Source of the DNA: Zhengitettix transpicula
Lineage: Eukaryota; Arthropoda; Insecta; Orthoptera; Tetrigidae
DNA: 64,000 nt
Reading direction: 5' to 3'
Assembly (NCBI GenBank): GCA_037074705.1
Contig: CM073593.1
Coordinates: forward strand, 58,657,501-58,721,500
Part shown: piece by piece, positions 31,701-43,700 of the stretch
Layout: every line of letters starts with the position of its first letter
How positions within the stretch are numbered: position 1 is the first letter of the stretch
The notes under the pieces: generated by a model
What the model saw: only the letters and a program-made list of their open reading frames with translations
Database searches by the model: none
Told to the model about the DNA's origin: nothing
Made by a program: the position numbers and the translations under genes

Positions 31701-34700
31701 TTCAATGTGAATTTTTGCGATGAATAATCGTGAACGTGATGCACCATTACTTTCTAAATATCTAAATAGATGATTAGACTGGCTTGAGCCTCGTGTTGAG
31801 ACCGTCACTGAGCTTCTGCCTCAACCAGCTGAGGATTAATCTCTTAAAAGTTTTTCAGTGTTTTCCCCTATGAGGTCATTGTTGTTAATTGGCGCGGAAG
31901 TGGTGCAATATGTAGCGGAAATTTGCTGCGGTGACCTTTGCCAGAGGCCGATGTGCAGAAGAGAACATCCCCAGCGTGATACAAAGGTCAGCAAGTAGAG
32001 TTCTGCTCAACTTTATGTAACGATCATTTCGCTACAATGCGCAAGCTCTTAGTTCCCGCGGAAACGTCGATCAACAGATGTTTCCTATTCATTACATTTC
32101 ATGGTAGCCCGCAGTAGCAGTTATTCATGTAATTATTTTGAGTGATAAAACGATTTCACTTTACACTATAGTAAAAATTAAAACTCGTAACAATCGTTCT
32201 TTCTTATTGATAGTGCCAGTTATAAAGGCCAAACGTGTCATATTTATCCTCGCTTTAGTAAATAAGACTCGTCAATACACGAGAGTACGAAATTAATAAA
32301 ATTAATGCTATATAACCTATAATTATTAGCATTAAGATATATACAACTAAATAGCTCTTTGGTAGAACCATATATGACTAAACAACATATTTAAAAATAC
32401 AATGTAATGTTTACAAATTATGAAAAGAATTAATACCGTATATTTATTAGTTATATGTAAACAAAGAGACAAAATATATTCAAATTTGTCAAATTACTCA
32501 TACTGGGATTTATTTATTAACAATTTTACAAATAAGTTTACTGTTCGATTTAATTTTCTCACGTTAATATCCTAATAAAATTTGACGGAAACAACGTAAT
32601 AGCTGAAACTGTATTGCAGTGTCTTTGAAAACATTCTTACCAAGTCCGCCACAATGAGATCACGAAAACTGAATTTTTAACGCATAACCTTACTCTAAAA
32701 TTGACGAGGGGCTACAGCACAAGATCCCAAAATATCCAAATCCTCAATGTGAGTTAGCTGCTCTTCGCCTCCGTGGTACGTTCGCAAAATCGATTATATG
32801 GCATGCGTGCTGTAACTTTCCCAAAAATAGACCGTTCTAACCGTAGAATACTGGCAAACGCAACTTCTTTCGTCAATGTAAACTGTGCAACAAAAACGAT
32901 ATGTTAATCTACCATAATGACTTGACATCATAATTAATGTACGTATGCAACAATTATTGAGTTGACAATCTCGAAGAAAAAATATTAAGATTAAAACGGA
33001 ATTTAAGAAGTAGATTCCTTCTGAAATAAAAATTAGTTTGTTTTTTTGCTAATATATTGAATATATCCGGATCACAATAGAAATATTGATTATTCCATCC
33101 TTTAATGTAGTGTAACTAAAGAAACTTCAATTTCTCAAAACGTATCCTAAATAATAAGAACTAGTACTTTTACTTGAAATTGAAATATTTAACTACACTT
33201 CTTCTAACTTTTCCACAAAATTTTATTGTAACAAAAAAAAACGCAATTATGAAGGGACTAGGCATTTTTTGAACCATGAAAAGACATAATATTGTACGTA
33301 GTAGTCTTACATATGGATTCGTTACGTGATTCACAGTGTTGCCTACTCGAACGTCAAATTCGAATCGCTGAGTAATATATCTACGCACACATCACACACA
33401 CACATAAATATATATATATAAATGAACAAAAAGTCTTCGTATTTTATTGTAATGGCATAGTAAAAGCAACATTCATTCTTTTTCGCGGCACCGATATTTT
33501 CTACAAGTCATGTGTTTTAACTTTTCTTTTAGCCTATCAATCTTCACTTCAAATCAGATAAACTGTATAGCCTATTTTTTACTTTGAGGAGCTGAAATGC
33601 AAATATGAAAATTAATTGAAATCTGTTCACCCATTTTTCAGTTTTTTCGTTCAAATGGGACAAGCAACAAGACGCTTAAAGATTTATTAAACATAAATGT
33701 GAGCACTAATGGAAAAACAGAGTTTCAATAATATTGAAATGAAGTGTATACCACCCTGATATTTACACGATATATTCCTTTAATTTGATCATGAAGAATG
33801 TCCTTTATTTCGTCATTGTTGTACACTGAAATTCACTTTAACTTTCTAGTTTCATTTGATTAATTATTTGAATATATGCTAAGATTTCTCGTTTGTTCGC
33901 TGGAGCAGGAAGGCAGCGGTCAATGGCTGTCACTGGAGGCAGAGCTGGTGATGAGGGATGGAGAGGTGGTGGGTACCAAGAATCCCACGGGACACTCCCT
34001 GCTGGTAGACTGCCGCTTCGAGCTTCCTTTTGGTACGTACACCTTTTCACCAAGACTTACACAAAGCATTAGTAGTCACTATTATTCATATCTCTTTTCA
34101 TAATGTCGAGAATAGGAAGTAAGAAACTAGATGATTCTCCGACTTATGATCTTTAAAATAGTTGTAATTTGGGTCCTAAGCAATTAGTTGTCTACTGATA
34201 TATAATCTTCATTTTAGTTTTCTTTTAGGTTTACACAAAACCAAAACGTATTTTACCAGTGTGGTTCTTCTTAAGCATGATTCACTCGTATCAACGACTG
34301 ATAAATGGTAATAGAGCACTAATTGTAGTTTATCCTTCGTCTGTCACTGACTTCTGCCTCACGTTTATAAATGCGCACATAGAATTAAATTTGTGTACAT
34401 ATATAACCAGAAACTGAGTTTGTGTGTTCGTAACATCACTGTTTCTTTATTCTACTTCATGTTCAATATGCTGATTTGTTTTCACATTTTTAAATTTAAT
34501 AACTGGCTAATCCCGTGCCATTACTCACTCAGTATTAAATCCTTTTTTCAACTTCCTTCTAGTTTTAAATTGCGGAAATTTAAGTTTATAGCCTTTTTAC
34601 CACATAAATATAGTGTCTATTCAGATCTTCAATGACTAATTACTCAGTCTTAACCATTTATATTCGTACTACAAAACTCACGACTTTGGTTCTCTATTCA

Positions 34701-37700
34701 TAGAGTTTTTATGACCAATTTTATTATATTTCTTAGTGACAGAAAAGTATTAATACTGATATATTGCAGTGAAAATTCGATTGGATGCGATAACAAACGA
34801 CATTTTGTGGTTTAAAATTTAGCCTTGACGATTATATAAGGGTGGCGTTCGGTTTCTCTTTGGATCGACTGGATCATCTGTGTTCGATGATATTGGGTGA
34901 AAACCTGATTTCAGTCATTGCGGAGACTTAGTAAGGTGGATACAGCGTGATATACCTCATCAACATTTTCATAATTATTAAAGAAAATAGTGGGTATGAA
35001 CCAATACAAGCTCCTTCTCCTTTTCCAGACCTACTTTAACATCCCTAATATCTTATATTATATGTGATTGATTAAGCATTCTTAATCGGAATTGAAAATT
35101 CAGTATACGTTTCATTATAACTGTTCTTAACAACAACTAAATTTCCTAAAATGGATCAGTTTTGTCCTCGGATCTGATTAGTAACGACTTGGGACTCGGC
35201 TTCGTTGTCTGCATACGATGCCTCGGTAGATTTCTTCCACTCATGAAAAATCTGATGTACTGAAAGATATTATGATGTGGGTATCCATGGTATTCCTGCA
35301 TCCATCCCGAGAAAACTCCGGTAGATCTGTCTCCTACAGCAAAGGATCAAGAGGGTACATCCAGGTCTCTCCGATTGACACCTTCCTTTCAGGACAGTTC
35401 TGCCCCAAAAATAATCCCGCATCCTTCCTGATCCACTCGTAATGTACTGGAATGTGTGATGGAAGAGAAAGATGCGGTGTGGTTCCACAGGCCGATACGA
35501 CCCACCCACGGGCTGGAGGACTGACCTGTGTCTGCGGCCGAGCTCTCAGCGGCGAGAGGCGCTGCAGTCGCCATGCCGGACAGGTATGGAGTCTCGCACG
35601 AGCCCCGGCGCCCCCACGACGCCGTTTCTCATTTCAGTAAACACTTCGAACGTCTTCACACTTTCTCTATTCTTGTCACAAGCACAAGGCTCGAACCATT
35701 ATTTCGAAAATTTCATTCACTATTTGCATTCAACAGCTTCACTAAGACTAAGTATTCGTCTGTGGCGTCAATTTTACATTCTTGTGACTGTATTCGATAA
35801 ATTAACACTTTCCTGGTACATTCTTTCAGTAATTGACGATTTCGTGAATTCAAGTATTCGTATAAATAATTTATGTAATTACAAAAGTGACAATAAAGTC
35901 CCCCTGGTTTACTGAAATTTTAATAGCATTATTTCATGTAAAGGATTACTGATGCGTTCATTTACACGTTTGAATCCATCCCATGCCGTTATAAAAGAAA
36001 AACTGAAATTTACGTATATGATTTTGACAGAGAATAAAAAAATGTAATGGGAAAACACTCCGGAAAATTTTTATTCATAGAGAATATTACTACGGTTACA
36101 ACTACATACATCACTATATTTGCCGCTAATTTTGGACTTCATCAGGTGATCAATAGTTGAAAAAAAATGGAAAAGGGAAGGAGAGATTAAAATCAATCGA
36201 AATAATTTAATATCGTGATATTAAACGTTAGCTCTTTTTTTCTTTTTCCTTTTTTTCCCAACTATTGTTCACATGATGAAGTCTCAAACTAAGGACGATA
36301 GTGATATGTTTTTCTAAGCGTAGAAATGAAACATTTACGTCTGATTCATAATTAATAATAAAAAAGATATCCAAATACAGACAAAAGAAGTGATAATATA
36401 AATACCAAACAACGTTTCTGGGATTATTGTCCCTTTCTTCAGGTTCTAAGAAGAGCCTTGACTGCACGAGTCAGCTCACTAAAAAACTTTTGTCAGCTGA
36501 CGAGTGCAGTTCTGTCGCTCTTGGCTCTTCTTAGCACCTGAAAAACTGGACAAGGATCCCAGAATTTAATTTTATTAATTTCATTTCCAGTTATCAAACA
36601 AATTTCTGACTATTTGACCATTACATTTATTTATCGTGTTTTATATGTTATATGAACATCAGTAATGAATTCTGGTAGTGATTAAATGGAGGAAATGTAG
36701 ACTGTACATCAGGATGAGGAATATTGATAGTTTCCTGCACAACCTAAGTAGGAATAATGCTTCAAAATAGAACAATCTGCCAGAATTTCGGTTAAGGTTT
36801 TTTTATTAAGTAATGTTTCATGAATTAATAATTTAATTGTAATTTCAGAGATGATTTGCAAATTTAAATTTATTATTATAATTTTCACACTGTATTTAAA
36901 ACAAAAAATCTCGGAATCGCACAAACAAGACATAGACGAATGCTTATCTTTGTCGGACCATTTCTTTGTTTCTTCGTGCACTAATTTCAAATTATCACCT
37001 GGTCAATTAAAAAAAATCCATAATCATTGAATGTGATTCGTGGATAAGACTACCATTACGGCAATGACTTCTTCATTAGCGCATATCGGTTCATTGTTCT
37101 TCTCCTGACAACCAGGTTATGTACATTACACATCCACAGCTTGACACGATGAAGATTTTGAGCACATTTTTTGTTTTATTTCTGTGATTTGTGAGGGCGC
37201 CGTGGCATCTCAGCACATCAACTTTGTGAATCCAGCGCGAGCGGCAACTTCTCTGTGCTTGAGTCGCTATCGCGTCCACATGCATCTATCTCTAACTCTC
37301 TCTCTCTCTGTCTCTCTTCCTCTCTGTGAATGCTTGTCTACTTTCTCTATCTCTCTTCCTCCTACTGCACAGAGGCACAATCACTGTCATCTTTTTCCTC
37401 AAAGTCTTTTAGGTAATGTTCTCTGTAGCCCCCCGAAACTCACGATTGTCCTCACACACTAGCTGTTAAATTCTTCTTTTACTTTCATTTCAAGTGGTCA
37501 TTATCCACGTCATTCAGCAGGATTATCGCACGTTCGTAGTAGATGCTAGCAATTATTTGTGTCTGCTTTAGCCAGTTGACCGGAACGAATAAAAGAGAGA
37601 AAGAGCTGCTAAGTATGAGAAGAGCTGCAGCAGCTTGCCTTAGATTCGATGTTCGTAGTCTGCAGAAAAGGGAGGGCAGTGGAAGCTTGCAGAAATTACA

Positions 37701-40700
37701 CACGAATCCACTTCCCTCCTTTTCAGAAAAAGCCATTTAGAGCATTACAGCCTTGTACTCAAAATGCTTAATTTACAAATACAATTATCATAATAACGAG
37801 GGTGGTTTACCCATAAATAAAATAAATGCGTCACGAAAAAAAATTCTCGTAAATCTTTGATACCGTGTAAGAAGTAGCATTTTGAGGGCAAAATAATGAT
37901 TCACATTAGAGTTGTAGTTGTAAGAAAATTCAGACGATTCTTAATATGTGTACTAATTGCGTTTATTTAATAAAGAGATCTATTAATTAACAGTTTATAT
38001 ACACCGTCACTATTATATATTCTTCGGACAAATATATCTACAAATTCTAAATACTTTGAATATAATATGATTCTCATTTTACATATTGTATTCATGTTTA
38101 AATTTAAAAGAATATATTTTGTAATGTTAACCTCTTGAAAACGTTCCATCTAAACAACACAAATATTAAAAATTTAACAATTATCATAAAATATTAATCA
38201 TATTTTTGCGAAATATATCATATGTAATTCCAATTAGAGATATCAAAATTACTACAGTAATTAATTATTAACTTATCTCTGTACAAGGTAAAAATTTTAA
38301 CATTACCGTAAAATTATTAACATTAAAAATTGAAAATTATTTTAACTAATACAGTAATAACTATAAATTTCAGCAGAAATACATTTTCGGTAAAAAAATT
38401 CTTTTTTGGTTTAGCAACATTTCTGTTTAACTGTGTTATTAATAGCAGTGACTAATTGTTATAATAGAAGGTAAATTTCATAAGATTCATCAACTGTTAT
38501 GTTTAAATACTTAAAATGAGTGGACCGTCTGGATTTAATCTGCAAATATTTTTTCAATTTCGTCTCGATCTCCAAATTTGACAGTTACCAAAAAATGTTT
38601 TGGATGTATTTTTTCTTAAAATATTAGTTGATATTCAATGTTATTTATAAGTGGTCTCAGAACTGTTTGTGGTGGCATAGAGTTGAATACTAATATCTAA
38701 GTAATAAATGTACATCTAAAAAAGTAAATACCTGTTTCCAAATTTGTAAGGAACTGACATTTTCCTTTAAATGTACGTTTGCGTGATGTGTCGAGGAAGA
38801 CTGATACGATCCCAATGAATAATTTACCATGCAGTGCCTCCGAAGCAATACTGGCACGGAGCAGATATTACCAAGGTAGCCCATCTGATTAAATCACCAC
38901 AATCGTTCCATGGAGTCCAATCGTCTCAAGATTTACTGGAATACATTTACCTTAATCCCATATCGTGATTCAGAACTGAAAAATAATGCCGAAAAGTAAT
39001 GTAAATTGCTTTGGCCTAATTGAACTGCTGTAAAAAGGATAATTGTAAAAATAATTCATATTAAATGCAAAGAAAATTAACAAATAAATTTCATGTGGTT
39101 TTATTTGTTCTTTTTTTAACAGTGACATTATACATTGGAATTTATTATTCTAATTTATAAAAATTCTTAGACTGTTTATGATCAGTAGAACTACTTTCAA
39201 AGATAAATTATTTTAAAACAAAATTTTCTAACACTAAACAAACGTTTAATGAAATATTTCTTGTTTCATGATTATAAATGGCTTATTTGACCAATTAAGG
39301 AATTTTGAATAAGTATCTAAATGTTGCCTACTTAATATTTTAATAATAATAAATAAATTTTTTAATTGATTTAAACTGGTCTAACCAAGAAGTAACAATA
39401 ATATTGGCTACCAATTTCAGTGGCTTACATTTTTAAAACATAATTGCATTGCAACATGATGTTTTGTGAAAATGTATTTTTTATAAACAAAATCGACTCT
39501 TTAATAATATTTTAACTCTTTTCTTCAAACTAATTTGGAACAAATTTATACATAAATTTATATAAAAATACGAATTTTAATAATTACACTTTTTTTTTAA
39601 TCCTCAAAATAGTTGTATAATCGTTGCAGCATTGACTATTGTTTTACTAAATAACATGTGCAACATTTAACGTAAGATGAAAGTTTCCAAATTTGCAACT
39701 TAGGATTGCTTGTCTGATAGTCGCCGATAAAATATGAAAGCTTACATAGTCAGTATGCATATTTCGTAAACAAGCTGGCTAACGCAATCGATGATAGATA
39801 CCTGTTCGCTTCCGCAGTTTCTGCTTTCCATGTCTTTCAGGCCTCTGAGAGTGTCAGTATGTTTAATTACGTTGAATTGGAACAGATCCCGAGAACACGG
39901 AAGGAGCCGATTTGCAGAGGAAACTGGAGATGCTCAACACCATCATGGACCAAGAAGCTCGCGCTGAGCAGGCTCGGCGTCAGCTGCAGTATTTCGGGCA
40001 CTGTGAGTACTGACACATCATCAAAGTATTAGTTTAGAATTAACTAAACTAAATATATCATATACTTTTCATTAAATTGAATTTTATAAAAAAATTACTC
40101 TAATTTTGAACACCTCAAATCAACGTCATCAACAAAAAATATAGTCAGACCTTGTTCAAAACTGGTCTTTAACGTTTTATTTCAAACTAATTAAAATATC
40201 TCTAATATGTAAGACAGTTAACCATTATTTTATGCAGTAATTCTAAAATGAAAAAAGTATGACAAATTAATGAAAGCCAATAATCTGAAATGATGAAAGG
40301 TTACATTGTTAAAAATAAATACTATCATGGGTCCTTGAAATGGAAAACATTCAATTCAAAACTCGTGAATTAAATTACCTTATCAATTTGTTTCAACAAT
40401 GAAGCTGGAGTTTATGCTTCCGTCATACGTTATATTGGCAACCAAGTAGTTCATCACATTGAGCAAAGATTTTCTACGTCCAGACTCAGCCCCTTTCTCA
40501 CGCTTTCTCAGCGAGTTCAATCGAGAATTTTCGCAATTTTGTTCTGAAGGGTTTCGTCTACCAGTACTAAAATTACTGACGTAATATAAGGTAGAAAAAA
40601 TTATACTCCAAATGAAACAATAAAATACTCATCTGTAAAGAGGTAAAAGTAATATGTATTTTAATCAAACTGTGGGTTTCAAAATTGGTTTATCTATTTT

Positions 40701-43700
40701 TCTCTTAAAATCGTACAGTATCCAAATATTAAAATAAAAACATTTAGTTTTTAACATTGATATTAAGTTTATTATTTTTTATTTAGGGTAACAGGCTACA
40801 TAAGGGTGATCCACGTGGAGTATAATCACCTTTAATAGCATAGGGAGGGATTTGGAAGGGGGAATGAGGAAGGGTAGAGGAAGGTAGCCAAGAGTTACTA
40901 GGGCCCCGGGATATATTTTAAGGATCCTACCCGGCATTTGCCTAAAGAAATTCAGGACAAACCCTATAAAAACCTGCATAAGATAGGTCGGGCATTTGTG
41001 ACATTTTCCACGCCCTTCCGATAGCAGGAGTGGAGTTTGCTGTGGGGACGCAGCATTCCCTTCTCCGTGCCTCGACCAGTTTAGGAGGCAGCTGGCCGAC
41101 TATTCCAATAGGAATAGCAGACAACTCTTGCCGTATGCCCAAGGTCTGTGACCCCGGAACATACACCTCTCTAAACAGGCTGAGGTGCCTCGGCTTGTGG
41201 GGAACCTTAGTTCAAAAACGGAGAGGAAAAGGCATCCCCAAAGGTAGCCCCTTCGTGTCTCTCCTACAAGGTTCTGCCTGCGAAAGAACATCCCTCGAAG
41301 GTACTGCCTGCGAAAGAATAAACCTCGCAGACCGATGAGGACGTCGGGCACATCCGTTCCCACTATATATTTTCCAAAATTTTGCCTACATGCGAGTGCG
41401 TTTGAAATATTTCTCTCTCTCTGTTCCAAAATGATTCAAATTTGTTAATCTGTTAAACTTTAATGTCTTTATTTATTAATACACAGCAAAACAAAAAGAA
41501 AATTCGAAAAAGTATTCAACATAAAAATGAGATAATTACATAATTACGACGTTTCGTCCACTATTTTGGGACTTCGTCAGAATGAGTAAAGAGACTTAAA
41601 TAAATATCTTATTTATTATATAATTTTTTTTTAATTAAAATCATGAAAAAAATATTTAGGTCTCTCTAGTCGTATATATTACCAGATGAAGTCACAAAAT
41701 AGTGTACGAACCGTCGTAATTATGTAATTATTTCGTACTTTTGTTGAATAATATAACAATTATCTGACATTAGCCGTTACGTAGATTATTTATTGAATTA
41801 TAAATGTCAGATTAACTGATATGTTAAATGTATTTTTTATATTTCACATTATTTTTATGTGTAAAATTTGGGGGATATTCGTATTATAAATTTTAAATTA
41901 CTTTTAAAGGTCGATCTAAAGTTTCAATATGCTGTTTCGTAGCTGTATTTTAACGAAAAGTTCCAAAAATATATATCAGAGACATTGGAAATTACGGTAT
42001 TAGTTCAGTGTCCAGTGCATTTGGTAACATGATTGTAAACCACAGTGATATTGATACGTTCTCAAGAGTTGCTTGTAAGGGCTCCACATAGCGATAAACA
42101 GAATTCTGATAATCGTTCAGCGCAGACTTTGTTTTTGAGGCTGCCTCAACCTGCTGTCAATACACACAAAACAATAAAGCATAGAAAATTTTCTGGTGTT
42201 TCCATCCAGGTTGCATATTTCATCGATGTTCGTCGTATGTTTTAGAAACAGTGGAAAGACGAGGAAAGTTTTTATAATGCATTCAGCGTGAGAATCTTCG
42301 CAATTCAATGAATATGTAGACACGGAGTGCGGAGGTCGGATTTGGAGACTTACAAGTTCTCAAGTATGGCGTCGATTGACGTGGGGTTGAGTTTAGTCGT
42401 TTGTCTCACGCAAACCACAGACAGGTTGAGATCAGATCTGGCAACACGACGGTAAGAATTTGTCTTTATAATGTAACCGTCGCACCTTTATCCAACGTGT
42501 AGTGCCACGGGTAACCCAAGGACATTTTTTATGACCCATTTCCTGCCAATCTTGATGGCAGTGCGGCGACCTGCTCACTTGTTTACTGTAGCACATTTGG
42601 TTGTGACGATGTTGACCAATGCAATGTGTGTTGTGGCGCAGCGGGCTACTCGGAGGACAGCGACTACACGTCGGACCTGAACTACCCCGTGGGACAACAC
42701 GCCAACTCGTCTGCGTCACAGTTCCGATCGGCGGCGCACCAGATCACCACTCCAGAAACCAGCCGGGAGAACTCCTACGAGAGGGACGAACGCCTCTCCC
42801 CGTACCAGCGACGCCATGACACCTACTCCCAGGACGAGTCGGAGCCGCTCTTCTACAACAGCAGACCTCGTGGCTACAAGGAGTACAGGTACCACATTCT
42901 TACCTCTTACAACGTGGGGGAAACTGAAATGAACTCGTATTTCTCAAATAAAAAAAATTACGTCAGATTGAAAATTAATAATAAGAAAGCCAAATACAGA
43001 CAAAATAAGTGATAATATAAATACCATACAATGTTTCTGGCAACCTTGTATATTAATACTTATTTTGTCTGTATTTGGCTATCTTTCTTATTATTAACTC
43101 GTATTTCTCTTAGGAACCATCAGATATAGCCTTGTGTTAACAGTAATATATGATCGGTTTACAGAACGAAACAAGTTCGTCGCAGGATACCCGCGTTATG
43201 CTCCTTATAAACAAGTACAGCTAAAAGTAACCAGACAACACTTCAGAGAACATGCAACTACCCGTTGTTGTGACTTGAGCCGTTGAACATTTGCTTTTAT
43301 GGTTGTTGGTTCAATTCCACTATTATTACCTCCCGGCGCCATCAACATTAACCGTCAACGTCGGTGCTAAAAGTATACTAATTAAATAACAAAATAGCCG
43401 GGAGGAATCTAGGTTATGTAAATGGGGGGAGGGGGGAAATATTTTTCTGCCAAAAATGGCAGTTTTAAGACCGGCAAATAAAAAATTGTATGAAGACGAG
43501 TAATTTGTAAGATATGTGAATTTAAAAAATACTAAAATTCATCAACGAGAGAGCAGGTGTGACGTCATAGTGACGTCACAGACACTGGTGCCAACCTCTA
43601 CGCGTTTCCCCCAATGATGGGCTGCCAACTTCAGCATAATCCCCCTTAAGACACTAATCCTGGAAATAGAACTGGTGACGTCACGCCAAATAACAGACAA

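Larger units (their letters stand above)
402..33908 (+). other. unc-13 intron 1 of window (33.5 kb)
   Basis: The intron runs from donor GTAAGTAT to acceptor GGAGCAG. It contains most of the repeats listed separately. Stretches in which I see nothing beyond AT-rich intron sequence are roughly 402-1050, 2600-3200, 3600-5060, 5550-7070, 8700-10200, 10900-13600, 13860-16150, 16400-17880, 20770-22150, 24020-25190, 25420-27170, 27250-28690, 28730-31750 and 32120-33360. An intron of this size fits other large-genome insects and could hide alternative first exons or enhancers. Confidence 0.85.
34033..39885 (+). other. unc-13 intron 2 of window (5.9 kb)
   Basis: From donor GTACGTAC to the weak acceptor GGAACAG. 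It holds a G+C-rich island (35270-35640) and the two paired-tail retroelement pieces at 36090-36566. In 34140-35260, 36600-37250 and 37400-39830 I see only AT-rich intron. Confidence 0.85.
40003..42641 (+). other. unc-13 intron 3 of window (2.6 kb)
   Basis: From donor GTGAGTAC to acceptor GTGGCGCAG. It carries R1 copy 6 and the second inverted tail pair. The stretches 40010-40780 and 41760-42640 show no repeat or coding signal that I recognise. Confidence 0.85.

Noticed and set aside
35573..35583. ATG plus donor as a first coding exon spliced to exon 3
   Set aside because: The phase is wrong: joined to exon 3 the frame runs into a TGA after about 30 codons. Kept only as an open question.
35472..35915. 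147-codon open frame, the longest in the window
   Set aside because: It begins inside the G+C-rich island and runs into AT-rich intron with no domain, no codon preference and no conserved motif. Two other frames overlap it. Treated as chance.
41030..41429. Frames of 102 (+) and 109 (-) codons
   Set aside because: They lie wholly in repeat R1 copy 6. Similar peptides appear in copies 1 and 5 because the DNA is shared.
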